From NCBI GenBank assembly GCA_947499715.1, contig CANMPL010000003.1, forward strand, positions 1 to 64,000: a stretch of DNA of 64,000 nucleotides. Direction: 5' to 3'. The position numbers were made by a program, and so were the translations under genes. The notes under the pieces were generated by a model that ran no database searches, was not told where the DNA came from, and saw only the letters and a list, made by a program, of their open reading frames with translations. The DNA comes from an uncultured Paracoccaceae bacterium (GTDB taxonomy: Bacteria; Pseudomonadota; Alphaproteobacteria; Rhodobacterales; Rhodobacteraceae). This document shows, piece by piece, positions 35,896 to 45,800 of this stretch; position 1 is the first letter of the stretch, and each line of letters begins with the position of its first letter.

Positions 35896-37161
35896 TCAGG
35901 CGCTGGCGGTTTCTTTCTTTTTCTTCTTGTCATCGTGAATCATCAGCGGTGCCGCGTCCGACGTCACAGCCTCTTCGTTCACAACCACCTCTGCCACGGT
36001 GTCCTGACCGGGGAGGTCAAACATCGTATCCAGCAGGATATCTTCCATGATCGACCGCAGACCCCGTGCGCCGGTCTTACGCTCAATCGCGCGCTTGGCG
36101 ATGGCCGTCAGCGCATCTTCGGTGAACGTCAGCTTGGTATCTTCCAGCTCAAACAAGCGCTGGTATTGCTTCACCAGCGCGTTCTTGGGCGCGGTCAGAA
36201 TGGTAATCAACGCATCTTCATCCAGATCGGTCAGCGTCGCGATCACAGGCAAACGGCCGACAAATTCCGGGATCAACCCGTATTTCAGCAGATCCTCAGG
36301 CTCCAGATCCAGGAACACTTCGCCCACGCCGCGTTCTTCCACGTCCTTGACGTCCGCGCCAAACCCCATGGCAGAACCTTTGCCACGTTGCGCAATGATC
36401 TTATCAAGACCCGCAAAGGCACCCCCACAGATGAACAGTATGTTCGTGGTGTCCACTTGCAGGAACTCCTGCTGCGGATGCTTGCGCCCGCCCTGCGGCG
36501 GCACAGAAGCCACGGTGCCTTCCATGATCTTCAGAAGTGCCTGTTGCACCCCCTCGCCCGACACGTCACGGGTGATAGAAGGGTTGTCAGACTTGCGCGT
36601 GATCTTGTCGACCTCGTCGATATAAACGATGCCGCGCTGCGCACGCTCTACGTTGTATTCGGACGCCTGCAACAGCTTGAGGATGATGTTTTCCACATCT
36701 TCCCCCACATAACCGGCTTCGGTCAGGGTTGTGGCATCGGCCATCGTAAATGGCACGTCCAAGATCCGCGCAAGCGTCTGCGCCAGCAACGTCTTGCCGC
36801 AACCCGTGGGGCCAATCAGCATGATGTTGGATTTCGCGAGTTCAATGTCGGTCTTATCGGCGTGGTTCAACCGTTTGTAGTGATTGTGCACCGCCACCGA
36901 CAACACGCGCTTGGCATGCATCTGGCCGATGACATAATCATCCAGAACGCCGCAAATCTCTGTTGGCGTTGGTACGCCTTCGCCGGCCTTCAGGCCGGCT
37001 GACTTGGTTTCTTCCCGGATAATGTCCATGCAAAGCTCGACGCATTCATCGCAGATGAACACGGTGGGCCCCGCAATCAGCTTGCGCACCTCGTGCTGGC
37101 TCTTTCCGCAAAAACTGCAGTAGAGGGTGTTTTTGCTGTCGCTCCCGGATGTCGTCGCCAT
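35896..37161 (-). CDS. clpX: ATP-dependent Clp protease ATP-binding subunit ClpX
   Basis: The product is 421 residues from the ATG at 37161 ([21 protein letters not shown]), with AAAGGA upstream; ATG at 37164 is also possible. The N-terminal zinc-binding domain has CSFCGK and CDECVELC. The AAA+ module shows Walker A GPTGCGKT, Walker B YIDEVDKI, the pore loop GYVGED and sensor motifs. It unfolds tagged proteins and feeds ClpP. The gene lies downstream of clpP on the same strand with a terminator-like hairpin between. Confidence 0.97.
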   Translation of the reverse strand: MATTSGSDSKNTLYCSFCGKSQHEVRKLIAGPTVFICDECVELCMDIIREETKSAGLKAGEGVPTPTEICGVLDDYVIGQMHAKRVLSVAVHNHYKRLNHADKTDIELAKSNIMLIGPTGCGKTLLAQTLARILDVPFTMADATTLTEAGYVGEDVENIILKLLQASEYNVERAQRGIVYIDEVDKITRKSDNPSITRDVSGEGVQQALLKIMEGTVASVPPQGGRKHPQQEFLQVDTTNILFICGGAFAGLDKIIAQRGKGSAMGFGADVKDVEERGVGEVFLDLEPEDLLKYGLIPEFVGRLPVIATLTDLDEDALITILTAPKNALVKQYQRLFELEDTKLTFTEDALTAIAKRAIERKTGARGLRSIMEDILLDTMFDLPGQDTVAEVVVNEEAVTSDAAPLMIHDDKKKKKETASA

Positions 37162-37206
37162 CATTCGGTCCTTTGGCATGGCCCGTGGGGGCCGTAAAAA
37201 TTAGCG

Positions 37207-37241
37207 CGCGCTGGCCTTTGTCCAAAGACTAGGCCAGCGCG
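37207..37241 (-). terminator. Terminator-like hairpin between clpP and clpX
   Basis: A perfect 11-bp stem (CGCGCTGGCCT/AGGCCAGCGCG) with a 13-base loop is followed on the minus strand by CGCTAATTTTTA. It probably gives partial termination after clpP. Confidence 0.72.
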
Positions 37242-37286
37242 TTCGGGTCCACAACGCCAAAATAGCGCAAGTCAGGACAACGTGAC

Positions 37287-37907
37287 TTAGTCTTCCAGCT
37301 TCTCGCGGTTGGCAACAATCTCGTCGATCAGGCCCCAGTCTTTGGCTTCTTCTGGGCTCATGAAATTGTCACGTTCCAACGCGGCTTCGACCTTTTTGAG
37401 GGTCTGGCCGGTATGTTCGACGTAAATCTGGTTCAGCCGGTCTTTCAGCTTCTGGGTCTCTTGCGCATGGATCATAATATCCGTCGCTTGCCCCTGATAC
37501 CCGCCAGAAGGTTGATGAACCATGACCCGAGAGTTCGGCAAGCTGAACCGCATCCCCTTTTCGCCCGCCGTCAACAGCAGCGACCCCATAGAGGCCGCCT
37601 GCCCGATCACCAGCGTGCTGACTTTGGGGCGGATGTATTGCATCGTGTCATAGATGCTCAGACCTGATGTCACCACGCCACCGGGGCTGTTGATGTACAT
37701 GCTGATCTCTTTCTTGGGGTTTTCGGCCTCTAGGTGCAGCAGTTGCGCGACCACAAGCTGGCTCATGCCGTCATGCACGGGGCCATTCAAAAAGATGATC
37801 CGCTCTTTCAGCAGGCGGCTAAAGATGTCGTAGGCGCGTTCACCGCGTGCGGTCTGTTCGACCACCATCGGCACAAGGTTCATATAAGTCTCAACGGGAT
37901 CGTGCAT
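37287..37907 (-). CDS. clpP: ATP-dependent Clp protease proteolytic subunit ClpP
   Basis: The product is 206 residues from the ATG at 37907 ([19 protein letters not shown]), preceded by AAGGCGAG. A start at 37946 would add 13 residues and also has AGGAA upstream. Catalytic S106 (GQAASMGS), H131 (VMVHQPSGG) and the Asp of ERD near residue 180 are present. Two stacked heptamers form the chamber that degrades proteins unfolded by ClpX or ClpA. Confidence 0.96.
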   Translation of the reverse strand: MHDPVETYMNLVPMVVEQTARGERAYDIFSRLLKERIIFLNGPVHDGMSQLVVAQLLHLEAENPKKEISMYINSPGGVVTSGLSIYDTMQYIRPKVSTLVIGQAASMGSLLLTAGEKGMRFSLPNSRVMVHQPSGGYQGQATDIMIHAQETQKLKDRLNQIYVEHTGQTLKKVEAALERDNFMSPEEAKDWGLIDEIVANREKLED

Positions 37908-38068
37908 CAGGGCTCGCCTTAGATTGGGGGACGTCAATGCGTCCATACGCGGTAATTCCTGACAGAGTCTTATTCATACCCGTCAGGGGCTTCAAGGGCG
38001 GCACCGTGCGTTGCGTCCACTTGTCGTAAACTCTTGACTTCCGGGCGACCTTCCTATCTATGTAAGTC

Positions 38069-38392
38069 ATGACTTACGAAGATGCAATATCCGCACTGGC
38101 AGACCCGACCCGCCGCGCCATCATCGACCGGCTGCGGGCTGGCCCTGCGCCTGTGGGCACGGTCGCCGATGGGCTGCCCGTGTCGCGCCCGGCCGTCAGC
38201 CAGCACCTGCGCGTGCTGTCCGATGCAGGCCTCGTGGTCATGACGCCGCGCGGCAATCACAGGCTTTATTCGCTGGCCCCCACTGGCATCGACAGCCTGC
38301 GCCACTATCTTGACAGCCTCTGGGACGATGCCCTCGCCGCCTTCCAGCGCGAGGCAGAGGCCCTCGCCAAACAGAAAGAGCAAAAGAAATGA
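38069..38392 (+). CDS. ArsR-family regulator paired with SRPBCC protein
   Basis: The product is a 107-residue winged helix: YEDAISALADPTRRAIIDRLRAGPAPVGTVADGL, recognition helix RPAVSQHLRVLSDAGLV and wing TPRGNHRLYSL. No cysteines are present, so it is unlikely to sense metal through thiols. It is coupled by ATGA to an SRPBCC-domain gene. In many bacteria such pairs are autoregulated and the SRPBCC partner binds a small hydrophobic ligand. Confidence 0.88.
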   Translation: MTYEDAISALADPTRRAIIDRLRAGPAPVGTVADGLPVSRPAVSQHLRVLSDAGLVVMTPRGNHRLYSLAPTGIDSLRHYLDSLWDDALAAFQREAEALAKQKEQKK

Positions 38393-38829
38393 ACCTGCCC
38401 GATGTCCTGACCCAAAAGACCGTCGATGTGCCCCTGACCGTGGCAGAGGCCTTTGCCCTTTTCACCAAAGGTTTGGCAACATGGTGGCCCAAGGGTGGCC
38501 CGCAAATACGCATGGACCCGCGCAATGGCGGCAAGATCACAGAAGTGGACAAGGACGGCAATCCGATCACCCGTGGCAAGATCCTCGCCTTTGATCCTGA
38601 CGGCTACCTCGCCTTCTCGTGGCACCCCGCCGATTTCCCAGAGGCCGCGACCATCGTGACCGTGGCGTTTAGCCCCACCGCCGACGGCTGCCGCGTGGAC
38701 CTCACCCACGGCTCCGACGCGATCCTGGGGCCGCTGGCTGACGCCGTGTCATCCAGCTACCTGCGCGGATTTGACCTGGTGCTCGGCTCTTTCCACACCT
38801 GCGCCACGCGCGTCACCATCGCCGCCTGA
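38389..38829 (+). CDS. SRPBCC (AHSA1-like) domain protein
   Basis: The product is 146 residues with a START/Bet v1-like fold: VDVPLTVAEAFALFTKGLATWWPKG at the start, RMDPRNGGKITEVDKDGN and then LAFSWHP in the middle, and a C-terminal helix. It probably binds a hydrophobic ligand in its cavity. It overlaps the ArsR-type gene by 4 nt and is its functional partner. Confidence 0.85.
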   Translation: MNLPDVLTQKTVDVPLTVAEAFALFTKGLATWWPKGGPQIRMDPRNGGKITEVDKDGNPITRGKILAFDPDGYLAFSWHPADFPEAATIVTVAFSPTADGCRVDLTHGSDAILGPLADAVSSSYLRGFDLVLGSFHTCATRVTIAA

Positions 38830-38910
38830 CGCGTATTTCCCTCGTATGGGATAGGCAAAACGGGTTTTCTCTGCTTTCATCATCGCATTTAGATGATGAG
38901 GTATTTGACC

Positions 38911-41337
38911 ATGCGCCGCTTTGCCCTGCCGCTTTTGCTGTCCCTGATGGGGGCCACCGCCACCGCCCAAGACAACCCCAACACGATCCTCGTGATGGAC
39001 GGCTCCGGCTCCATGTGGGGCCAGATCGACGGCGTGGCCAAGATCACCATCGCGCAAGAGGTCGTCGGCGGCCTCATGGACAGCCTCCCTGACAACCAGA
39101 ACATTGGCCTCACGGTCTACGGCCACCGCGAACGCGGCAATTGTACTGACATCGAAACCATCGTGGCCCCCGGCCCTGACACCCGCGACGCGATCCGCGA
39201 CGCCGTCAATGCCATCAAACCGCTGGGCAAAACCCCGATGACCGACAGCATCATCGCGGCAGCCGAGGCGCTGCGCTATACTGAGGACAGCGCAACCGTG
39301 ATCCTCGTCAGCGACGGCGTTGAAACCTGCAACCCCGACCCCTGCGCCGCCATGCGCGTGCTGGAGGAAGCAGCGATTGATTTTACCGCCCATGTGGTGG
39401 GCTTTGACGTGGGCGCTGACGCCGCCGCACTGGCGCAAATGCAATGTATCGCTGACGAAACGGGGGGCCAGTTCCTGACCGCTGACAACGCCGAGGAACT
39501 GGGCGCCGCCCTGCAAACTGTCGCGGCAGAACCCGCAATCATCACGCAACCCATGACCTTTTCCGCCGTCATCGGCGACGACAACCGGCTGATCCAAAGC
39601 CCTGTCCTTTGGGACATCAACAGCGACACAGGCATGGTGGCCGAGGATTTGGCCGACAACCCCCTCACCCAGACCCTGCCCGAAGGTGCCTATGTCGCCA
39701 CCGCCTACAGCCTGGAGCTTGAGCAGACCGTGAACGTCAATTTCGTCGTGATCGCAGGCGGCGAAACGGCAGTCGAGGCGATGTTCGAAGAACCCGCCCC
39801 CACCGCCGCATTGGTCGCGCAAGCCACTGCTGTCATTGGCGAAACCATCCCCGTCGGCTGGTCCGGTCCGGGCGAAGAGAGCGACTATATCTCTGTCGCA
39901 TCCCCTGACCAAAGCAATTACATCAACTACGCCAATGTGCGTGACGGCAACCCGGTCATGCTGCAAATGCCACCCACCCCCGGCACCTATGAGCTGCGCT
40001 ATATCGACCGCGCTTCCTCGGGTGCCATCGCCACCAAAATGATCACCGTCGAACCGCTCACCGTCACGCTCAATGCCGCTGACAGTGCCGCCACTGGGGC
40101 GGACGTGGCCGTGACATGGACAGGCCCCGACTACCAAGGCGACTACATCGCCGTGGCCCTGCCCGGCGGGCGCTATATCAACTACAGCAACACGGCTGAG
40201 GGGGCGACGCTGCAACTGCAAATGCCGACCGAACCCGGCGACTACGAAATCCAATATGTGATGCGCCAAGACAGCACCGTGCTGGCGACCTTGCCCATCA
40301 CCGTGACCGAACTTGCGGTGCGTCTGGTTGCCCCCGAAACCGCCCCCGTGGGCGCGGACGTGATGGTCGGTTGGGACGGCCCCGATTATGACGGCGACTT
40401 CATCTCTGTCGCGGAACCCGGGGGGCGCTACATCAATTACACCAACACGGCAGAGGGCAACCCGCTCGCCCTGCAAATGCCGACAGAGCCCGGCACCTAC
40501 GACATCCGCTACCAGCTCCGCCAAGGCAGCGAAGTCATCGCCACACGCCAGATTGAGGTTGTCCCGCTTGAGGTCACAGTCAACGCCTCCACCAATGCCC
40601 CCGCTGGCAGCATGGTCGCGGTCAACTGGTCCGGCCCCAACTACCAAGGCGACTACATCGCCGTGGCCGAACCGGGCGGGCGCTATATCAACTACGCCAA
40701 TACCGCCGACGGCAACCCGGTCCAGCTCCAGATGCCTCCCGAACCCGGTGACTACGAAATCCGCTACCATCTGCGACAGGATTCCGAAGTTTTGGCCACC
40801 AAACCCATCACCGTCTACGCGGTCAAAGCGGACCTCACCCTGCCCGATACCGCACCTGTCGGGGCCTCCATCCCTGTGACATGGGACGGCCCGAAATACC
40901 CCGGCGACTATCTCGCCGTGGATGAGGCAGGCGGCAACCGCTACATCAACTACACCAACACCAGCGACGGCAGCCCGGCCACGCTCCAGATGCCGCCTAT
41001 CCCCGGCGATTATGAGGTCCGCTATGTCATGCGGCAGGACAGCACGACGCTGATCCGCAAGCCGATCACGGTGACCAGCATCAAGGCGCAGATCGTGGCC
41101 GATGGCACCGCCACTGCGGGCGGTGAACTGGTCGTGGGCTGGGACGGTCCAGACTATCAAGGCGACTACATCGCGATCTCAACCCCGGACTCCACCCGGT
41201 ACGAGACCTACGCCAACACGGGCAGCGGCAACCCCGTCACGATCCGTGTACCGGACACCCCGGGCAGCTACGAAATCCGCTACGTGATGCGCCAGGACAG
41301 CACCGTGCTGCTGCGCGTGCCGCTCACGGTGGAATAA
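38911..41337 (+). CDS. Secreted VWA protein with six repeated beta modules
   Basis: The product is 808 residues from the ATG at 38911, chosen for GAGG upstream and because it starts a clean signal peptide (MRRFALPLLLSLMGATATAQ); 38893 is also open. Residues about 25-205 are a von Willebrand A domain with an intact MIDAS (MDGSGSMWGQ, TPMTDS, SDGVETC). A linking region follows. From about residue 297 to the end six tandem modules of about 85 residues repeat, each with the pattern GWxGPxYxGDYIAVxxPGxRYINYxN, then LQMPxxPGxYEIRYxxRQ. The modules look Ig-like. The protein is probably periplasmic or surface-bound, with metal-dependent adhesion through the VWA domain. It has no operon partner. Confidence 0.85.
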   Translation: MRRFALPLLLSLMGATATAQDNPNTILVMDGSGSMWGQIDGVAKITIAQEVVGGLMDSLPDNQNIGLTVYGHRERGNCTDIETIVAPGPDTRDAIRDAVNAIKPLGKTPMTDSIIAAAEALRYTEDSATVILVSDGVETCNPDPCAAMRVLEEAAIDFTAHVVGFDVGADAAALAQMQCIADETGGQFLTADNAEELGAALQTVAAEPAIITQPMTFSAVIGDDNRLIQSPVLWDINSDTGMVAEDLADNPLTQTLPEGAYVATAYSLELEQTVNVNFVVIAGGETAVEAMFEEPAPTAALVAQATAVIGETIPVGWSGPGEESDYISVASPDQSNYINYANVRDGNPVMLQMPPTPGTYELRYIDRASSGAIATKMITVEPLTVTLNAADSAATGADVAVTWTGPDYQGDYIAVALPGGRYINYSNTAEGATLQLQMPTEPGDYEIQYVMRQDSTVLATLPITVTELAVRLVAPETAPVGADVMVGWDGPDYDGDFISVAEPGGRYINYTNTAEGNPLALQMPTEPGTYDIRYQLRQGSEVIATRQIEVVPLEVTVNASTNAPAGSMVAVNWSGPNYQGDYIAVAEPGGRYINYANTADGNPVQLQMPPEPGDYEIRYHLRQDSEVLATKPITVYAVKADLTLPDTAPVGASIPVTWDGPKYPGDYLAVDEAGGNRYINYTNTSDGSPATLQMPPIPGDYEVRYVMRQDSTTLIRKPITVTSIKAQIVADGTATAGGELVVGWDGPDYQGDYIAISTPDSTRYETYANTGSGNPVTIRVPDTPGSYEIRYVMRQDSTVLLRVPLTVE
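39799..41334 (+). repeat. Six tandem coding repeats of about 255 bp in the VWA gene
   Basis: Six imperfect copies each encode an approximately 85-residue module. The first (AATAVIGETIPVGW region) and last (RYETYANTGSGN) are the most diverged; the middle copies share long exact stretches such as GGGCGCTATATCAACTAC. Confidence 0.85.
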
Positions 41338-41355
41338 CGCGCCCCCTTGACCCGA

Positions 41356-41385
41356 TCATACCGCGCCACAGATGGCGCGGTATGA
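41356..41385 (+). promoter_or_regulatory. 13-bp hairpin covering the photolyase-like start codon
   Basis: Arm TCATACCGCGCCA (41356-41368), loop CAGA and arm TGGCGCGGTATGA (41373-41385) pair perfectly. The ATG at 41382 lies in the 3' arm. The hairpin may terminate the VWA transcript or hide the start codon. Confidence 0.6.
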
Positions 41386-42491
41386 CAGATTTCCCACCCT
41401 CCCGCGCCGCCGCCCTTGACCGCCTCGCGGCCTTCATCCCCTCTGCTGGCGTCGCCTACGCCCGCACCCGCAACTACGACCGCAAGGGCCACGTCTCGGC
41501 CCTTTCCCCCTACATCCGACATCGGATCATCTCCGAAGAAGAGGTGCTGCGCGCCACCCGCGCCGCCCATTCCTACAAGGCCTCTGAAAAGTTCATCCAA
41601 GAGGTCTACTGGCGCACCTATTGGAAAGGCTGGCTGGAACTGCGCCCCGCCGTCTGGGACCAGTACAAAGCCGACCGCACCGCCGCCTGGGACGCCGTGC
41701 AGACACAGCCCGGCCTGCGTCAAAGATGGGAAGACGCCTGCGGCGGCGACACCGGAATCAACTGCTTTGACCACTGGGCGCAAGAACTGGTGGCCACAGG
41801 CTACCTGCACAACCACGCCCGCATGTGGTTCGCCTCCATCTGGATTTTCACCCTGCGCCTGCCTTGGGCGCTGGGGGCGGATTTCTTTCTGCGCCACCTG
41901 CTTGACGGTGATCCTGCGTCCAATACCCTGTCTTGGCGCTGGGTCGGTGGCCTGCAAACAATCGGCAAGACATACCTCGCGCGGGCCTCAAACATCGCGC
42001 AATTTACCGATGGGCGCTTTGACCCTCCGGGCCTTGCCTTGCACGCTGCCCCTCTCTCCGGCCCTCCGCCCCCCGCGCCGCGACCTTGCCCCACCTCAGA
42101 TCCACTTCCCGACAAGGGCCGCATCGGCCTTTTGGTCACCGAAGAGGACATGTCACCGGATTGGCTTCCGTTCACACCTGATGCGATGGTTTTCTGCCAA
42201 ACGACCGCGCATAGAAGTCACTTACAAGTTGCCCCGCAAGTTATTGATTTCGTCTCGAAATCAAACACTTACCCCACAATGCCCGCGGACCAGATCGCAG
42301 ATTGGATGACCGACAACGCATTGGACCATCTGGTCACATCCTACATCCCGACCGGACCCACCCGTGACGCTTTGGCGGACCTTCCGTTGACCCAAATAAT
42401 CCGCCCCTATGACGCCGCGGCATGGCCCCGCGCCACCGCCGGATTCTTCAAGTTCAAAACCGCCATCCCCACCCTGCTTTCAGCGCTTTAA
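41382..42491 (+). CDS. Photolyase/cryptochrome-like FAD-binding protein, unusual domain order
   Basis: The product is 369 residues. The FAD-binding helical domain of photolyases begins almost at once (YARTRNYDRKGHVSALSPYI, QEVYWRTYWKGWLE) and continues with GINCFDHWAQELVATGYLHNHARMW and NTLSWRWVGGLQTIGKTYLA. The usual N-terminal alpha/beta antenna domain of about 200 residues is missing. Instead about 120 C-terminal residues (KGRIGLLVTEEDMSPDWL, DHLVTSYIPTGPTRDAL, FFKFKTAIP) resemble part of an alpha/beta domain, which suggests permutation or truncation. Role in repair or light sensing is inferred. No good ribosome-binding site is seen, and a hairpin covers the start. Confidence 0.8.
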   Translation: MTDFPPSRAAALDRLAAFIPSAGVAYARTRNYDRKGHVSALSPYIRHRIISEEEVLRATRAAHSYKASEKFIQEVYWRTYWKGWLELRPAVWDQYKADRTAAWDAVQTQPGLRQRWEDACGGDTGINCFDHWAQELVATGYLHNHARMWFASIWIFTLRLPWALGADFFLRHLLDGDPASNTLSWRWVGGLQTIGKTYLARASNIAQFTDGRFDPPGLALHAAPLSGPPPPAPRPCPTSDPLPDKGRIGLLVTEEDMSPDWLPFTPDAMVFCQTTAHRSHLQVAPQVIDFVSKSNTYPTMPADQIADWMTDNALDHLVTSYIPTGPTRDALADLPLTQIIRPYDAAAWPRATAGFFKFKTAIPTLLSAL

Positions 42492-42845
42492 CCCTACGTT
42501 ACGAACTGGGGCAACATGGCCTCAATTTCGCCAAACAAACTCAAAATTTCCTCGACTTAAACCCATTCTCGCCACGTCCCCTCTTTAGATACACAAGCGG
42601 GACAGAAGGCCTGCGGCGTGTTGGTGCTGCAAAAAGGGCCGCGGAATGAAAGAGCAGGAATGACACAGATCACGAACCAGTGGCAAATTGCTGACCATTA
42701 CGTCAGTGCCATCTTGGTTGCTGTGTCGCAGCCTGTTCAGACGACGCATTTTCAAAAATTTCAAAACATCACCTCGCGTCAGTATTCCGGCATGTATCCT
42801 CGCTCGGCGTCGCGCCGGGCCGTTAATCGGTAAAGGGCTCGCGTT
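42492..42845. other. Intergenic region upstream of the RTX gene
   Basis: The 354 bp contain no convincing gene. It has an AT-rich stretch (TTTTCAAAAATTTCAAAAC near 42748) that may belong to the RTX promoter region. AAAGGG nine bases before 42846 is the RTX ribosome-binding site. Confidence 0.5.
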
Positions 42846-45800
42846 ATGGCCATCCTCGACAATGCAATCTGGCTGACCGGTGCCGGCGCCACTGCGGCAA
42901 ACGGCAGTACCGTCATCTCGGATGGCGGCAACACCACGACGGTGACCGGCACGTTTACGGCCAACACCTTTGACGCCAGCCAAAACGGCAATAATATCTC
43001 CGAATTTGGTGCCTTTGGCCTCAGCGCACCCGCGACCATGAATTATACGTTCTCCCAACCGGTTGAGAACATTGATTTTGACTTCAACCACATTAGCGAC
43101 GATGGCGGCTCCACCTATGACGACAAGTGGACCATCTACATCTACGACGAAAATGGCGCACTAATCCCCAGCGCCGATGTCGTTGCTGCGTTTTCTGGCA
43201 TGGTTGACGAAACCGTCTTCGTGAATCCCGATGGCTCTGTTTCGATCGAGGCGGAAGGCACAAATATCGCCGACGTCAACTTCAACCTGACCGGTTATGA
43301 GATCTCCGAGATGGAGCTGGTCTTCGAACCCGGCTCAGGCGGAACACAGACCGGCGGCTCCGGGATCAGCGATATCTCATTTGATGTTGTTGCAAGCGGC
43401 CCGTCGGATCTGGACGGTGACGGCGTTATGGATGACGTGGACGTCGATATCGACGGCGACGGTATCCTGAACGTCGACGAAGGCGCTACGACCGTGACAC
43501 CATCGACCATCACCATCACTTTTGACGGTGACGATTGGTCCGGCAGCGAAAATACATGGGAACTGCGCGATGCCAGTGGCACGGTCATTGCCAGCGGCGA
43601 CCCGGCTGATTTGGTGGTCGAGGTCACAAACGTCTCGGTCACCGACCTAGGCGACTACACTTTTACTGTCTACGACAGCTTTGGCGACGGTCTGACGCAG
43701 GGCACGGTCGGCAGTTTCCAAATCGCAGTTGATGGCGTTCAGGTTTACGACTCTGGTCCAAATCCGAATTTTGGATCGCAGTTTGACCACACATTCCCGG
43801 TTGAAGAATACGAAAGCACACGCGACAGCGACGGCGACGGCATCGCAGACCATCTCGACCTGGACAGCGACAATGACGGCATTACGGACAACGTCGAAGC
43901 GCAGACCACACAAGGCTACATTGCCCCGACCGGCACCGATTCCGATGGCGACGGGCTTGACGATGCATACGAGGGCACCGGCGGACTGAACCCCGTCGAT
44001 ACAGATGGCGACGGCACCGACGACGTCATTGATACCGACAGCGACAACGACGGTATCGACGATGTCGTCGAGGCCGGGCACGGTGTCACGCAGGCGACAA
44101 TCGACGCATCCGGCGATGCCGATGGCGACGGCATCAAAGATGCTGTTGACGATGTTGTCGGGCATGACGCCAACGACGCCGACGTCGACGGTTCGGGCAA
44201 CTTCACGCTGGCCGACAGCGACGGCGACACCGCGGCGAACGGGGCAAACGCCGATGGTGCGGAGACCGATCTTGATTATCGCGACACAACGGACTCGCCC
44301 GTTACACTCGATGGAACGGTCGAAGGCACCTCCGGCGCCGATACCATTGACGGGTCTTATGCGGGGGATCCAGACGGTGATTTCGTCGACAATGGTGACG
44401 CGATCTTGCCGGGCGACAATGTCAACGATGACCTGATCTATGGCTTTGATGGCGATGACAGCATCACCGCTGGCAGCGGTCAGGACGAAGTCTATGGCGG
44501 TGGCGACAACGACACCATCGACGCCGGCGCGAGCAACGACACGGTTGATGGCGGCACGGGCGACGACAGCATCACCGGTGGCGACGGTCAGGACAGCATT
44601 CTTGGTGGCGATGGCAATGATACCATCCGTGGCGACAGCGACAGCACGATCGACACCGCAACGGTTCAATCCGAATCCCTGAACTGGTCTAGCGCCGGTG
44701 CAGCTGGCACGGACCTGTCAGGCGGCTTTACCCAGAATACCGGCGACATGGATGTCACCGTCAGCTTCACGAATGATGGCGCCAACACCGGTGTCACATC
44801 AAATGCCTCTACGCTCTATTCAGAAGCAGGAGAGCCATTTGCCACAAACTCCTCGGTCCAGCTGACAGGTAACGCAGGCCCCAATGTCACGACCGACATT
44901 TACTTCAATGCAACCGATGGTTCTGGACAATCAGACACGGTCAGCGATGTCACATTCCGCCTGAACGATGTTGATTTCAGCGGTTGGCAGGACATCATCA
45001 CCGTCAACGCCTACGATGCCGATGGCAACGTCACGACGGTCACATTGACCCCTGGCGATCCCACCAACGATGTGGTGGTCGGAAATACGGTGACGGGCAA
45101 TGGAACCAACGACGGTCCCTCCGACCTCGCAGGCTCGGTTCTGGTCAGTATCCCGGGCCCAGTTCACCACATCGAAATCGTGTACGAAAACGGCGGCACC
45201 TCGGGCCAGGCCCTTTGGGTGTCTGACGTCCACTATGACACCATTCCGCAGTCGCCCGATGATATCATCGACGGTGGCGCTGGCAACGACGTGTTGCTGG
45301 GCGAGCTGGGTGACGACAGCATTGCGGGTGGCACCGGCGACGACACCGCATTTGGTGGCACCGGCGATGACACGATCCGTGGCGATGCAGGTAACGACGT
45401 GATCGACGGCGGCGACGGCAACGACACGCTTTACGGCGGCGCGGACGAAGACACGTTGGTTGTCACCGACACGTCTGGCGCGGATGTCATTGAAGGTGGT
45501 GAAGCAGGCAGCGATTATGACGTTCTGGACGGCTCTGGCCTGACGCAGGACACCACGGTCGTGATCAGCGCGCCCGAGGCGGGCAGCCTCACCCGAAATG
45601 GCGAGACCGCGAATTTCACCGAGATCGAAGAGGTCCGCACCGGCTCCGGTGCTGACAGCATCACTGGATCTACCGGCAATGACACCATCCAGTCTGGCAC
45701 CGGTGCCGATACGATCGACGCAGGCGCTGGCGACGACAGCATCGACCTTGGCGCTGGCAGCCCTGATGGCGACGCCGACCTGCTGGTCTTCTCTGACGCT

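Noticed and set aside
38749-41160. Minus-strand frame of 803 codons opposite the VWA gene
   Set aside because: It follows the repeated modules of the real gene and has no family features. The plus-strand frame has a signal peptide and MIDAS.
42618-42833. 71-codon frame upstream of the RTX gene
   Set aside because: It has no ribosome-binding site, and its frame overlaps the likely RTX promoter region.
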